Shown here piece after piece: positions 16,652 to 25,288 of a stretch of 64,000 nucleotides of DNA. This DNA is from Cytophagaceae bacterium (GTDB lineage Bacteria; Bacteroidota; Bacteroidia; Cytophagales; Flexibacteraceae). Position 1 is the first letter of the stretch, and each line of letters opens with the position of its first letter. Location of the stretch: assembly GCA_947458545.1 (NCBI GenBank), contig CANGYH010000001.1, forward strand, positions 1,715,800 to 1,779,799, read 5' to 3'. A program made the translations under genes and the position numbers. Under the pieces are notes generated by a model, which did not search any database, was not told where the DNA came from, and worked only from the letters and a program-made list of their open reading frames with translations.

Positions 16652-18919
16652 CTATCGCTGTGTAGGCCGCACCAGCCGGTAGGTTACCGACAGGTTGATG
16701 ACGCGGCCCTCAATAGGCGCCCAGAGCTGCCCGAAGCTCGGGTTGGTGGTAGGGCCGGTCAGCACGGCCTCGCGGCGGGTTTGGCGGTAGTCGTTCAGGT
16801 TTTCGCCGTTGAGCACCACCGTCCAGCGGCCGGTGCGGTAGCGCACCATGGCGGCGGCCACCACATAGCCGGGTGTGCGGCGTTGGGGGGCCTGGGGGCG
16901 GCCCAGCGCATCGGTGGTGGCTTGGTCTACGTACTGCGCACCGATGTAGCTGGCTTCTATGCCTACGCCCCAGTGCTCGCCCAGCTCGTGCACCAGCACG
17001 GTAGATACCTTGTGGCGGGCCGCCAGCTCTACGTTGGGGCGCAGCGCATCGTACTGGCGGCGGGCCTGGGTATAGACGTAGCCCAGGTACAGCTCCGTCT
17101 CTCTGGCTTGCAGGCGCAGGTAGCTCTCCAGCCCGCGGCTGATGAGCGGGCCACTGGCGTTCACCCAGGCCAGGGCGGTCGTGTCGGCCTGGTTGGGGTT
17201 GGGGCCTTGCAGCTCGGCCGGGTTGGCCAGGCGGGTGTAAAAGAACCCCTGGCTCAGCGTCAGGGTGGCTTCGTCGCCCAGGCGGCCCTTGTAGGTAACG
17301 TCGCCGTTGCAGCCTGCGCTGCGCTCGGCGGCGGTCGTCAGCGGCACGATGCGGGGCATGGCCCGCTCGTCCAGCTCGTTCACGTAAGGCACCACGGCCC
17401 GGTAGCCCAGCCCCCCGTTGAGGCGCAGCGTGGTGTGCTTGCCCACCTTTTGCAGCAGCGCCAAGCGGGGCAGCAGAAAGTTGCCGTAGCGGCTGTGGTG
17501 GTCTAGCCGCAGGCCGGCTTCTACCGTGGTGGTAGGCGTGGGCATATACACGGCTTGGCCGAAGGCCCCCACGGTGCGGAAGTCGTACCGGTTTTGCAGG
17601 GCACTTTCGTAGCCACCCGGGCGCAGGGCCTCCCCGTTGTAGTTGGCCCCCAGCACGATGCTGTGGCGGCCCAGCGGCAGCAGGTAGCTCAACTCCGAGA
17701 AGTACGACCGCTGGTTGGCCCCAAAGCCTACCGTGTTGGTCATCACCCGCCGCCTGAAGCCGGAGATGACGCCCTTGGCCGTGAGCGTACCCCGGCCCAG
17801 GGGCTGGGTGTAGATCAGGTCTGCCGTGTGGCGGCGGGTAAAGTTGTCCGTAAAGTAGGTCGTGTCTCGGTGGGCCCAATTCTCTAGGGCAACTACCCGG
17901 CCTGCCCAGCGGCTCTCCGTGGTGCCGGTATAGCCTGCCACCAGCGTGCCCTCTTTGCCGCCGATGCGGGGGTAAATGAACAGCCGGGGATGGACGACCA
18001 GGTTGGCAAAGTCGGGCACGTCGGTGTAGCCGTCTTTGTTTACGTCCACAAAGCGCTGGCGCGTGCCCCCTGCAAAGAAGGTGTAGCCCATCCGCTTGCC
18101 TCGGCCGCTGGTAAAGACGTTCAGGTTAGACTCTTGCAGGGTGCTTTGGTTGGCCGTGGCGCTCAGCTCTTGCTGGCCCAGCACGGGGGCCTTAGAGACC
18201 AGGTTGACCAACCCCGCAATGGCCCCACCCCCATATAGCGTAGAACTGGAGCCCTTGATGAGCTCGGCCTGGCGCAGGTCTAACGGGGGGATCTGCAGGA
18301 TAGAAAAGCCGCCCGCATAGCCCCCCAAAATGGGCATACCATCGCGCAGTATCTGCGCATACCGCCCCTGCAGCCCTTGGATGCGCAGGTCTGCATTGCC
18401 GGTGGTGGGGCTGGTGGGCTGTATCTGCGTGCCGGCAATGTCGCCCAGCAGGCTGGCGATGTTGCCGGGCTTGATGCCGTTCTCTTCCGTAAGCTCCTCC
18501 TCGCCCAGCACTTCTACACGGGTGGGCAGGTCCTCCAGCCGGGCGTTGGTGCGGGTAGATGTGATGACGACCTCCTCCAGGGCGGGGCCTTCAGTGCCCA
18601 TGCGCACCTGCAAGGGCACGCCCCCCGCGGGTACTTCCATCTGCACTTGCCTATAACCCACCAGAGAGACGACGATGCGCGTACCCGCCGCCGGGGCAGG
18701 GGAAAGGGTAGCCCGGCCCTGACCATCGGTCTGGGCCACGGTGGCGGTGCCCGGCACACCCACCGTGGCCGCTCCTAACGGCTGGCCGGTGGCAGAGTCT
18801 TGCACCTGCACCAAAAGGCCTGCGGTAGTTTGGGCCCAGGTAGGGCCGGGCATGGCCAGCAGGGCCATCAAAAAGGGTATGGCAAACCGCCATACCCTTG
18901 CAGACATCGCTTCGTGCAT
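16652..18919 (-). CDS. TonB-dependent outer membrane receptor
   Basis: The protein is 755 residues from 18919, or 751 from the ATG at 18907, which gives a cleaner signal peptide ending at PTWAQ. Next comes a carboxypeptidase-regulatory-like domain (about 30-110, GQPLGAATVGVPGTA), then a plug (VVITSTRTNARLEDLPTRVEVL, LRIQGLQGRYAQILRDGMPI, SSTLYGGGAIAGLVNLVS), then a beta barrel to the C-terminus. It imports a substrate such as a siderophore or cofactor using TonB energy. Its PepSY-like neighbour starts only 27 bp upstream, so the two are likely co-transcribed. The substrate cannot be read from sequence. Confidence 0.92.
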   Translation of the reverse strand: MHEAMSARVWRFAIPFLMALLAMPGPTWAQTTAGLLVQVQDSATGQPLGAATVGVPGTATVAQTDGQGRATLSPAPAAGTRIVVSLVGYRQVQMEVPAGGVPLQVRMGTEGPALEEVVITSTRTNARLEDLPTRVEVLGEEELTEENGIKPGNIASLLGDIAGTQIQPTSPTTGNADLRIQGLQGRYAQILRDGMPILGGYAGGFSILQIPPLDLRQAELIKGSSSTLYGGGAIAGLVNLVSKAPVLGQQELSATANQSTLQESNLNVFTSGRGKRMGYTFFAGGTRQRFVDVNKDGYTDVPDFANLVVHPRLFIYPRIGGKEGTLVAGYTGTTESRWAGRVVALENWAHRDTTYFTDNFTRRHTADLIYTQPLGRGTLTAKGVISGFRRRVMTNTVGFGANQRSYFSELSYLLPLGRHSIVLGANYNGEALRPGGYESALQNRYDFRTVGAFGQAVYMPTPTTTVEAGLRLDHHSRYGNFLLPRLALLQKVGKHTTLRLNGGLGYRAVVPYVNELDERAMPRIVPLTTAAERSAGCNGDVTYKGRLGDEATLTLSQGFFYTRLANPAELQGPNPNQADTTALAWVNASGPLISRGLESYLRLQARETELYLGYVYTQARRQYDALRPNVELAARHKVSTVLVHELGEHWGVGIEASYIGAQYVDQATTDALGRPQAPQRRTPGYVVAAAMVRYRTGRWTVVLNGENLNDYRQTRREAVLTGPTTNPSFGQLWAPIEGRVINLSVTYRLVRPTQR

Positions 18920-18946
18920 AGGAGGGTTTCGTCTCGGCAGGGGGCC

Positions 18947-19399
18947 TTACTCTGCCTTTTGGCCGTTGGGTAGGTACAGCACGTCGGTGGCCTTGCCTTT
19001 GAGCTTGATCTCGACCTCGTACACCTCCGACTTATCGGCGCGGGTAATCTTGGCAAACTCTTTAGGCTTGGCCTTGGGGTAGTCGTTCTGGAGGGCAGTG
19101 GCTACGGCCGGGGGCAGCTCGCTGGCTTCAATCTCTTGCTCGGTCTCTAGCAGGGTGCCATCCGGGGCGTAGGTCGCGCTGATTTCCGTCTCTGCCAAGA
19201 TGAACTCGGCCTCGTACTTGCCGTCAGACTCTTGCTCCCATTTGACCTTTTGCGCCTGCGGAAAGGCTTTGGCAAAGTGGGCCGTTACGGCAGCGGGTGG
19301 GGCGTCTTTGCCCTTTTGCGCATGCGCCGGGGCAGAGACAACCAGGGTAACGGCTATGCAATACGCTAGAAAAACAAAAAGACAGGTGTTCCTTTTCAT
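18947..19399 (-). CDS. PepSY-like (putative beta-lactamase-inhibitor-like) periplasmic protein
   Basis: The 150-residue protein has a signal peptide (FVFLAYCIAVTLVVSAPAHAQ) and two PepSY-like halves. The first contains HFAKAFPQAQKVKWEQE and the second ALQNDYPKAKPKEFAKI followed by YEVEIKLKGK. Proteins of this type are periplasmic in Bacteroidota and often sit beside TonB receptors or two-component systems. The role is unknown. It is probably the first gene of an operon with the TonB receptor. Confidence 0.85.
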   Translation of the reverse strand: MKRNTCLFVFLAYCIAVTLVVSAPAHAQKGKDAPPAAVTAHFAKAFPQAQKVKWEQESDGKYEAEFILAETEISATYAPDGTLLETEQEIEASELPPAVATALQNDYPKAKPKEFAKITRADKSEVYEVEIKLKGKATDVLYLPNGQKAE

Positions 19400-19553
19400 A
19401 AGTTTAAAGGTGTTTACAAGTAGCTAACCTAGTGGCCTTAGCAAGGTAAACCCAAAGAAGTTCAGCACCCATGGCAGGGGTATCTGCGGCTGGGTCTTTT
19501 CCGGCCAAAGCCGCAGGATATTAGGCAAGTGCTTGTCTTTATTTCCAGCCCCC

Positions 19554-19587
19554 TTTTGCGCCTTGGCTGTGCCCGGGCGTAGCTTGC
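19554..19587 (+). promoter_or_regulatory. Promoter of the amidohydrolase gene
   Basis: TTTTG at 19554-19558 and TAGCTTGC at 19580-19587 are separated by 21 bp, matching the Bacteroidota TTTG / TAnnTTTG layout with a G-to-C-type variation at the 3' end. The box ends 5 nt before the ATG at 19593. Confidence 0.6.
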
Positions 19588-19592
19588 GCCGT

Positions 19593-20867
19593 ATGCAAAG
19601 GTGGATACTTGGCCTATGGGCAGCCCTGCTGGCCCCGTCGGCCTGGGGGCAAGACCTGGTGGTACACTGCGGCCGCCTGCTCGATGGCACCGGCCGCCCA
19701 GCCCAAACGGCCGTCTCGCTCATCATCCAGGCAGGGCAGGTGGCCCGCATCGTGCCGGGCTACGACTCGCTGCCGGGGGTGGCGGTGCTCAACTGCCGCA
19801 ACCGCACCGTACTGCCGGGGCTGATAGACTGCCACGTACACCTAGACCACGAGCACAGCGAAGACGACCTGGCCATAGAGGTGCGCCGCGAGCCTGCCGA
19901 GCAGGCCTACTACGCCGCCGCCTACGCCAAGGCCACCCTCCGCGCCGGCTTTACCACCGTGCGAGACCTGGGCGGCAACGGCGTGAACCTGGCCCTGCGC
20001 AATGCCATTGCCAAGGGCTTAGTACCGGGGCCACGGGTAATCTGCGCGGGTACGCCCATCGGCTCTACGGGCAGCCACATGGACCCTACCAACGGCTACA
20101 ACGCCACCTTCCGCACCGGGCTAGAGCCTGCCGCCGGCGTGGCCGACGGGGCAGACGCCGTGCGCCGGGCCGTGCGGCGGCAGATCCAGGCCGGGGCAGA
20201 CGTCATCAAAGTAGCAGCCACCGGCGGCGTGCTCAGCTATGTGAAAGACGGCAGCAAGCCCCAGTTTACCCAGACCGAGCTAGAGGCCGCCGTACAAACC
20301 GCCCAAGACTATGGACTGCGCGTAGCCGCCCACGCCCACGGGGCAGAGGGCATCAAACGGGCCCTGCGCGCCGGCGTGGCCAGCATAGAGCACGGCACGC
20401 TGATGGACGACGAGGCCATCGCCCTCTTTAAGCAAAAGGGCGCCTGGTATGTGCCGACGCTGACGGCCGGGCGCTCTGTAGCAGACTCTGCCCGCAAGCC
20501 GGGGCACTACCCGCCCATCATTGCCGAAAAAGCCCGCGCCCTGGGGCCCAAGATGATGGGCACCTTTGCCAAAGCCTACAAGGCCGGGGTCAAGATTGCC
20601 TTCGGCACCGATGCGGGTGTGTTTACCCACGGCCTCAACTACCTGGAGTTTGGCTACATGGTAGAGGCAGGCATGCCCCCCATGCAGGCCATTGTAAGCG
20701 CCACCCGCAGCGCCGCAGAGCTACTCGGCCTGCAAGACAAGATCGGTACCATAGAGCCCGGCAAAACAGCAGACATCATCGCTGTAGATGGCGACCCCCT
20801 GCAAGACATTGCCGCCCTGGGGCGGGTGCGCACGGTGGTGCAGGGGGGTAAGGTGGTTGAGTTTTAG
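19593..20867 (+). CDS. Secreted metal-dependent amidohydrolase (prolidase/imidazolonepropionase-like)
   Basis: The 424-residue protein has a signal peptide (LGLWAALLAPSAWGQ) and an amidohydrolase TIM barrel. DCHVHLDHEH supplies the first metal His pair, VIKVAATGGV contains the usually carboxylated Lys, AHAHG and SIEHGTLMDDE give further His ligands, and AFGTDAGVFTHG supplies the catalytic Asp. The C-terminal TIEPGKTADIIAVDGDPL is typical of the family. Relatives hydrolyse Xaa-Pro dipeptides or cyclic amides. The substrate here is unknown. I chose the ATG at 19593 because it fits the signal peptide and the promoter. Confidence 0.88.
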   Translation: MQRWILGLWAALLAPSAWGQDLVVHCGRLLDGTGRPAQTAVSLIIQAGQVARIVPGYDSLPGVAVLNCRNRTVLPGLIDCHVHLDHEHSEDDLAIEVRREPAEQAYYAAAYAKATLRAGFTTVRDLGGNGVNLALRNAIAKGLVPGPRVICAGTPIGSTGSHMDPTNGYNATFRTGLEPAAGVADGADAVRRAVRRQIQAGADVIKVAATGGVLSYVKDGSKPQFTQTELEAAVQTAQDYGLRVAAHAHGAEGIKRALRAGVASIEHGTLMDDEAIALFKQKGAWYVPTLTAGRSVADSARKPGHYPPIIAEKARALGPKMMGTFAKAYKAGVKIAFGTDAGVFTHGLNYLEFGYMVEAGMPPMQAIVSATRSAAELLGLQDKIGTIEPGKTADIIAVDGDPLQDIAALGRVRTVVQGGKVVEF

Positions 20868-21045
20868 ATTTAAGGCTTGGGAGGAGGCCCTTATGGATTA
20901 AGTATGCCTCCATAAAGTGATGGCAGCCCAAATTGGTGCCAGCAGCTGTGAGGAATCGCTATGAATGAAGTATTGCTCGTATGGCCGGAAAGGTAGAGAA
21001 AGCAGTCAGGCGATCATTTATATTTATAATAATATTATTATACTA

Positions 21046-21078
21046 TTGTTTAAAAATGCAAATGGAGTATTATGTTTG
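21046..21078 (+). promoter_or_regulatory. Promoter of the GIY-YIG gene
   Basis: TTG at 21046-21048 and TATGTTTG at 21071-21078 are 22 bp apart. The -7 box ends 4 nt before the ATG at 21083, which supports that start over an upstream in-frame ATG and suggests a leaderless mRNA. Confidence 0.6.
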
Positions 21079-21082
21079 CCTT

Positions 21083-21556
21083 ATGTTTGAAAGCATTGAA
21101 TCCTATCTCAACTCCAAAACAATTGAACTTTTATCTCAACCCTCTCACAGCTTTTGTTTTAAAGCGAGAGGCTCTATGTCGATAAGCTTGCCGAATGTGG
21201 CAGGTGTTTATGCGATTTTCTTAGAAGAAAAGATGGTTTATGTTGGCGAATCAAAAAGCTTAAGGGAGAGATGGAGAGATATGTATGATTGTCGAAATCA
21301 CAATTTTCTACGAATTGTTGGTAATGAGTACCTTAAAGACATGAGTGGTTTCGAGCCTGCAACTTCATCGAGAAGGTACAGTGAACTTTTAACAAAAGAA
21401 TTATACCAATACTTAACTGATAATTTTAGCTTTAAGTACTTACCTGTCGACCTAGGTCGAAAGGAGTTAGAAGAATATATAACCAATCATCCTGAGTATT
21501 CAGCAACTTTAATGAATAGTAAGGGTAGGCGTGGGCAAAAGGGCTTGCGAATATAA
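21083..21556 (+). CDS. GIY-YIG domain protein, AT-rich
   Basis: The 157-residue protein contains a GIY-YIG nuclease-like core: GVYAIFLEEKMVYVGESK, then LRERWRDM with the conserved Arg. Catalytic residues further on are less clear. GIY-YIG domains cut DNA in repair, homing or restriction contexts. The gene is strikingly AT-rich compared with its GC-rich neighbours and uses many TTT, AAT and TTA codons, which points to recent transfer. It stands alone with no recognisable methylase, recombinase or toxin partner. Endonuclease activity is inferred from the fold only. Confidence 0.72.
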   Translation: MFESIESYLNSKTIELLSQPSHSFCFKARGSMSISLPNVAGVYAIFLEEKMVYVGESKSLRERWRDMYDCRNHNFLRIVGNEYLKDMSGFEPATSSRRYSELLTKELYQYLTDNFSFKYLPVDLGRKELEEYITNHPEYSATLMNSKGRRGQKGLRI

Positions 21557-21899
21557 CTCTAGCTTTTGACAAGAACTTTGCTACCCTTAGGCTTACACCA
21601 TAAGGCCTGCTATGCGGCCTACTGTGCTTATCTAGGATCTTGCTCTCTCTATCTCTCGGTAGGTTAAGGTCGCCCCAGACCTACGAGACTTTGCAATGTA
21701 GGAGTGTTGATGCTTCTAGGCTATCTTAAGGTCTTTAGGGACAGAAGATCAATGAGGCGGTTTGTTTCGAATGGACGATGCCCGCTCAATCCTTACCTCA
21801 CTCTCTATCAAGGGGAGCACAGGGAAGGAGCCGTTCAGCTAAAGAGTGTGATGTCTGCAATGGTAGGAAAATAAGCTTGCAAGTTTTGGTAGGCAGCCT
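21557..21899. other. Non-coding stretch downstream of the GIY-YIG gene
   Basis: About 340 bp contain no convincing gene, tRNA or known RNA. Composition is intermediate between the AT-rich island and the normal genome. A -33 TTG at 21877 belongs to the promoter of the next gene. Confidence 0.4.
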
Positions 21900-21907
21900 T
21901 ACCTTTG
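21877..21907 (+). promoter_or_regulatory. Promoter of the small basic protein gene
   Basis: TTG at 21877-21879 and TACCTTTG at 21900-21907 are spaced by 20 bp, a near-ideal Bacteroidota promoter. The leader to the ATG at 21941 is 33 nt. Confidence 0.75.
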
Positions 21908-21940
21908 CAGTCCTTTTTTACAAGAGAAAGTCCCTTAGCC

Positions 21941-22090
21941 ATGAGCGTAACCCGTCTGAAGCGCAAAGACCGTAAGAACAAGGCCCGGGCCAACAACCGC
22001 ATCGAGCGCATCAAGCAGTTGACGAAGCTGCCCGTCGTGGCCAAGGTTGACCTTGAGGAGCTCAAGGCCAAGTTCGCCAAAGCAGAGTAA
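21941..22090 (+). CDS. Small basic protein, conserved-looking, unknown function
   Basis: The 49-residue protein is very rich in Lys and Arg in its first half (SVTRLKRKDRKNKARANN) and ends in a short amphipathic stretch (VDLEELKAKFAKAE). It has a strong promoter and a strong terminator of its own, and codon use matches the genome, so it is a real gene. Its composition suggests binding to nucleic acid or the ribosome. I recall similar short proteins in other Bacteroidota annotated only as hypothetical. No function is assigned. Confidence 0.78.
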   Translation: MSVTRLKRKDRKNKARANNRIERIKQLTKLPVVAKVDLEELKAKFAKAE

Positions 22091-22133
22091 TTCTTGCCGT
22101 CTGGGGCAAGCCCCAGATGCTTTGCCCGATATC

Positions 22134-22166
22134 AAAAAAGCCATCCTCGCAAGGGATGGCTTTTTT
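22134..22166. terminator. Bidirectional terminator between convergent genes
   Basis: AAAAAAGCCATCC and GGATGGCTTTTTT pair perfectly around a short loop. This terminates the small basic gene on the plus strand and ompH on the minus strand. Confidence 0.9.
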
Positions 22167-22187
22167 GCGTTGTAGCAAGGCTACCTC

Positions 22188-22820
22188 CTACTTCTTGTTA
22201 AGCCCCGCCACCACAGCCGCCGTAATATCCAGCGAGTCGTTGGCATACAGGATGCCCCCGCCGCTGGTGTAGCCCAGCACATACTTGTAGCCGCGGCGCC
22301 CGGCAAAGCCCTTCAGAAAGTCTTGGATGCGTTTGTTCAGCTTCTCTGTCTGGCTGCGCTCGTCGGCCAGCAGACGGCTGGTTTGCTCGTCGCGGTATTG
22401 CTCCAGCTCGGCACCGCGCTGGCGCAGGCGGGCGTCGGCCTCCTGGGCCTGGGTTTGGGTCAGTTGGCCGTTCTGCATCTTCTGGGTGGCCTCTGCCACC
22501 TCTTGCTGCAGGGCGGTGGCGCGGCGCTGCAGCTCGGCCTCCAGGCGCTGGCTGCGGGCCTCTAGCTGGGCCTTTTGTGTTTTGAAAACGCCGTAGTTGG
22601 CCAGCAGCGTATCGGTATTGACGAAGTAGATGCCCGCACCGCTGCCCTGGGCCAGCATGGCTACCGGAGCCTGGGCAGTGTCACCTTCGGACACGCGCTC
22701 GACCAGCGGTGCCGCAGGCGGAGGGGCCGGGGCGGCATCGGGTGTTTGGTACACCTTGTAGAACAGAAAGGCCACCGCCAGCAGCAGCACGGCATTCAGG
22801 GCAAGCAATACGCGGTTCAT
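22188..22820 (-). CDS. OmpH/Skp family periplasmic chaperone-like protein
   Basis: The 210-residue protein has an N-terminal hydrophobic segment (VLLALNAVLLLAVAFLFYKVY) that is either a signal anchor or signal peptide. It then has a Pro/Ala-rich linker, YFVNTDTLLANYGVFK, and a long Gln/Glu/Arg-rich coiled coil (about 80-160) typical of the Skp tentacles. The end has a YVLGYTSGGGILYANDSLDIT segment. OmpH/Skp proteins hold unfolded outer membrane proteins in the periplasm. The start is the ATG at 22820 or the adjacent one at 22823. It is transcribed divergently from thiD. Confidence 0.86.
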   Translation of the reverse strand: MNRVLLALNAVLLLAVAFLFYKVYQTPDAAPAPPPAAPLVERVSEGDTAQAPVAMLAQGSGAGIYFVNTDTLLANYGVFKTQKAQLEARSQRLEAELQRRATALQQEVAEATQKMQNGQLTQTQAQEADARLRQRGAELEQYRDEQTSRLLADERSQTEKLNKRIQDFLKGFAGRRGYKYVLGYTSGGGILYANDSLDITAAVVAGLNKK

Positions 22821-22932
22821 CATCGGCAAAAAAGCAAAACGCATACAGCCGCAGCATCGCGTACTTGCCAGTGCGAAGTTGGCCCCAAACCACCCAAAGC
22901 CCCGGCCTGCCCGTGCAACTTTGTGCCTGCTT

Positions 22933-23727
22933 ATGCGCAAAGTGCTCTCTATTGCTGGCTCAGACCCATCGGGCGGGGCAGGTTTGCAGGCCGACCTCAA
23001 GACGTTTGCCGCCCACCACTGCTACGGCATGGCCGTGCCCGTAGCCCTCACCGCCCAAAACACCCAGGGCGTGCAAGCCGTGCTGGGCCTCGATGCCACC
23101 TTTGTGGCCGCCCAACTGCAATCCATTGCGGCAGATATCCGGCCCGATGCCATCAAGCTCGGCATGCTCTTCAGCCGCCCCATCATGGAGGCCGTGCTGG
23201 CCTTTCTGCAAGGCCTTCCCGGCGTACCCGTCGTGGCAGACCCCGTCATGGTCGCCACCAGCGGAGACCGCCTCTTGCTGGCAGAAGCCGAGGAATTTCT
23301 AAAAGAGCAACTGCTGCCCGCAGCCACCCTCATAACCCCCAACCGTGCCGAAGCCGAGGTGCTTTGGGGCCGGCCCATCGCTACCCCCGCCCAGGCCAAC
23401 GAGGCTGCCCAGGCACTGGCCAGCCGCCTGGGCACGGCCGTCCTCCTCAAAGGCGGCCACCCCACCAGCCCACAAACCGCCGAGGCCACAGACCTGCTGG
23501 CCCTACCCGACGGCACCGTGCAGACCTTCAGCCTGCCTAGGCTCCATACGCCGCACACCCATGGCACCGGCTGCACCCTAAGCGCCGCCCTAGCCTGCCG
23601 CCTGGCAGAGGGCCATACCCTGCCCCAGGCCACCCAACTGGCCAAAGCCTATCTGCACCGCGCCCTGGCCGCCGGCCAACACCTGGGCATCGGGCAAGGC
23701 CGTGGGCCCGTCTGGCACCAGGTGTAA
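22933..23727 (+). CDS. thiD: Hydroxymethylpyrimidine/phosphomethylpyrimidine kinase
   Basis: The 264-residue protein is a ribokinase-fold ThiD. It begins with SIAGSDPSGGAGLQADLKTF, has KLGML, VADPVMVATSGDRLL, TPNRAEAEVL, LLKGGH and the C-terminal HTHGTGCTLSAALAC, which holds the anion hole and catalytic Asp-equivalent region. ThiD phosphorylates HMP and HMP-P to HMP-PP for thiamine synthesis. No other thi genes are in the window and no TPP riboswitch is visible upstream. The start at 22933 follows a weak CAACTTTG -7-like box. Confidence 0.94.
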   Translation: MRKVLSIAGSDPSGGAGLQADLKTFAAHHCYGMAVPVALTAQNTQGVQAVLGLDATFVAAQLQSIAADIRPDAIKLGMLFSRPIMEAVLAFLQGLPGVPVVADPVMVATSGDRLLLAEAEEFLKEQLLPAATLITPNRAEAEVLWGRPIATPAQANEAAQALASRLGTAVLLKGGHPTSPQTAEATDLLALPDGTVQTFSLPRLHTPHTHGTGCTLSAALACRLAEGHTLPQATQLAKAYLHRALAAGQHLGIGQGRGPVWHQV

Positions 23728-23985
23728 GCGATCCCCCGTAGAAAATGTAAGCCTATCCCCTGGCCTACTGTGCGGCAATGGCGAGACAGGCCTGCACTCC
23801 AATGGCTTTACCCCCTAATGCTGTGCAATGGCTTTGCCATTGTCACGTGCTCGTACGAGGCTACGCCTCGCTTCCTGGGGCGTAGCCCTGCCTCCACAGC
23901 TTGCAAAAGCATCTCGGCGTTTAGAGCTACAAGCGGGCGGCTTCAACTCTCAACTTTCAACTCTCAATCTCACCTCCCCCAACCG
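23728..23985. other. Non-coding region with small palindromes and CTCAA-type repeats
   Basis: There is no gene in this stretch. AATGGCTTTGCCATT and CGAGGCTACGCCTCG are short perfect palindromes. Near the right end, CAACTCTCAA, CAACTTTCAA and CTCTCAATCT form a simple pyrimidine/CAA repeat just before the serS promoter. The pieces resemble dispersed non-coding repeats but only one copy of each is seen here. Confidence 0.45.
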
Positions 23986-23988
23986 CCG

Positions 23989-23996
23989 TAAGTTTG
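23989..23996 (+). promoter_or_regulatory. -7 box of serS
   Basis: TAAGTTTG matches TAnnTTTG and ends 4 nt before the serS ATG, so the serS mRNA is predicted to start at or next to its start codon. Confidence 0.65.
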
Positions 23997-24000
23997 CACC

Positions 24001-25275
24001 ATGCTTACCCTGCCCTTCTTGCGAGACAACCGCGCCGCTGCCGTAGCGGGCCTGCGCAAAAAGCACGTACCCGAGCCCGAACAAGCCGTAGACCGCATCC
24101 TGGAGCTGGATGCCCGCCGGCGCACCGCCCAGCAAGAAAGCGATGCCCTCGCCGCACAGGCTAACCAACAGGCCAAGCGCATCGGCGAGCTCATGAAGCA
24201 GGGCCAAAAGGCAGAAGCCGAAGCCCTCCGAGCCCAGGTGGCCGAAGAGAAGGCCCGCATGAAAGACCTAGCCGACGCCGTAGCCCAGGCCGAAGCCGAC
24301 ATGCAGGCCGCCCTGGTGCTGCTGCCCAACATCCCCAGCGCCGCCGTGCCCGAGGGCCGCGTGGCCGAAGACAACGTGGTGGCCAAAGAGGGCGGCCGCA
24401 AGCCCGAGCTGCACCCCGGCGCACAGCCCCACTGGGAGCTGATCAAAACGCTGGGCATCATAGACTTCGAGCTGGGCGTCAAGATCACGGGGGCGGGCTT
24501 TCCGGTATATCGGGGGGGCGGGGCGCTGCTGCAGCGCAGGCTCATCCAGCTCTTTTTAGACCGCGCCGTCGAGGCCGGATACGAGGAGGTGCAGCCGCCC
24601 ATCCTCGTCAATGCAGACTCTGGCTTTGGCACGGGCCAACTGCCCGACAAAGAGGGCCAGATGTACCACGCCGTGGCCGACGACCTGTACCTTATCCCCA
24701 CGGCCGAGGTGCCGGTGACCAACATCTTCCGCGACGTGATCTTGGAGCGGCACCAACTGCCCCAGAAGCTGGCAGGCTACACGCCCTGCTTCCGCCGCGA
24801 GGCCGGCAGCTGGGGTGCCCACGTGCGGGGCCTCAATCGCCTGCACCAGTTCGACAAGGTAGAGATCGTACAAGTACGCACACCCGAGGAAAGCTACCAG
24901 GCCCTGGAAGAGATGTGCGCCCACGTCGAGAGCCTGCTCGATACGCTGGAGCTACCCTGGCGCAAGCTGCTGCTCTGCGGCGGAGACATGAGCTTCTCGT
25001 CTGCCCAGACGTTTGACTACGAGGTATGGAGCGCGGCCCAAGGCCGCTGGCTAGAGGTGTCGTCCGTCTCCAACTTCGAGACCTTCCAGGCCAACCGCCT
25101 CAAGCTGCGTTACCGGCCCGAAGAGAAGAAGACCGCCCTGGCCCACACGCTCAACGGCTCGGCCATGGCCCTGCCGCGCATCGTAGCCGCCCTGCTAGAG
25201 AACAACCAGCAGCCAGACGGCTCTGTCGTACTGCCCGCCGTGCTCAACATGCCAGTGCTGCGGCCTGTAGCCTAA
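24001..25275 (+). CDS. serS: Seryl-tRNA synthetase
   Basis: The 424-residue protein has the N-terminal antiparallel coiled-coil arm (about 25-100, rich in Glu, Ala and Lys) that contacts the long variable arm of tRNA-Ser. The class II catalytic core follows, with motif 2 GYTPCFRREAGSWG near 260 and motif 3 LNGSAMALPRIVAALLENNQ near 380-400. It charges tRNA-Ser. tsaB follows after 13 bp and may be co-transcribed. Confidence 0.96.
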   Translation: MLTLPFLRDNRAAAVAGLRKKHVPEPEQAVDRILELDARRRTAQQESDALAAQANQQAKRIGELMKQGQKAEAEALRAQVAEEKARMKDLADAVAQAEADMQAALVLLPNIPSAAVPEGRVAEDNVVAKEGGRKPELHPGAQPHWELIKTLGIIDFELGVKITGAGFPVYRGGGALLQRRLIQLFLDRAVEAGYEEVQPPILVNADSGFGTGQLPDKEGQMYHAVADDLYLIPTAEVPVTNIFRDVILERHQLPQKLAGYTPCFRREAGSWGAHVRGLNRLHQFDKVEIVQVRTPEESYQALEEMCAHVESLLDTLELPWRKLLLCGGDMSFSSAQTFDYEVWSAAQGRWLEVSSVSNFETFQANRLKLRYRPEEKKTALAHTLNGSAMALPRIVAALLENNQQPDGSVVLPAVLNMPVLRPVA

Positions 25276-25288
25276 AACTACCCTGCCT

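Noticed and set aside
21557..21899. Structured RNA such as tmRNA, RNase P or SRP RNA
   Set aside because: None of their conserved core strings were found.
22800..22932. TPP riboswitch upstream of thiD
   Set aside because: The leader is short and lacks the conserved thi-box strings.
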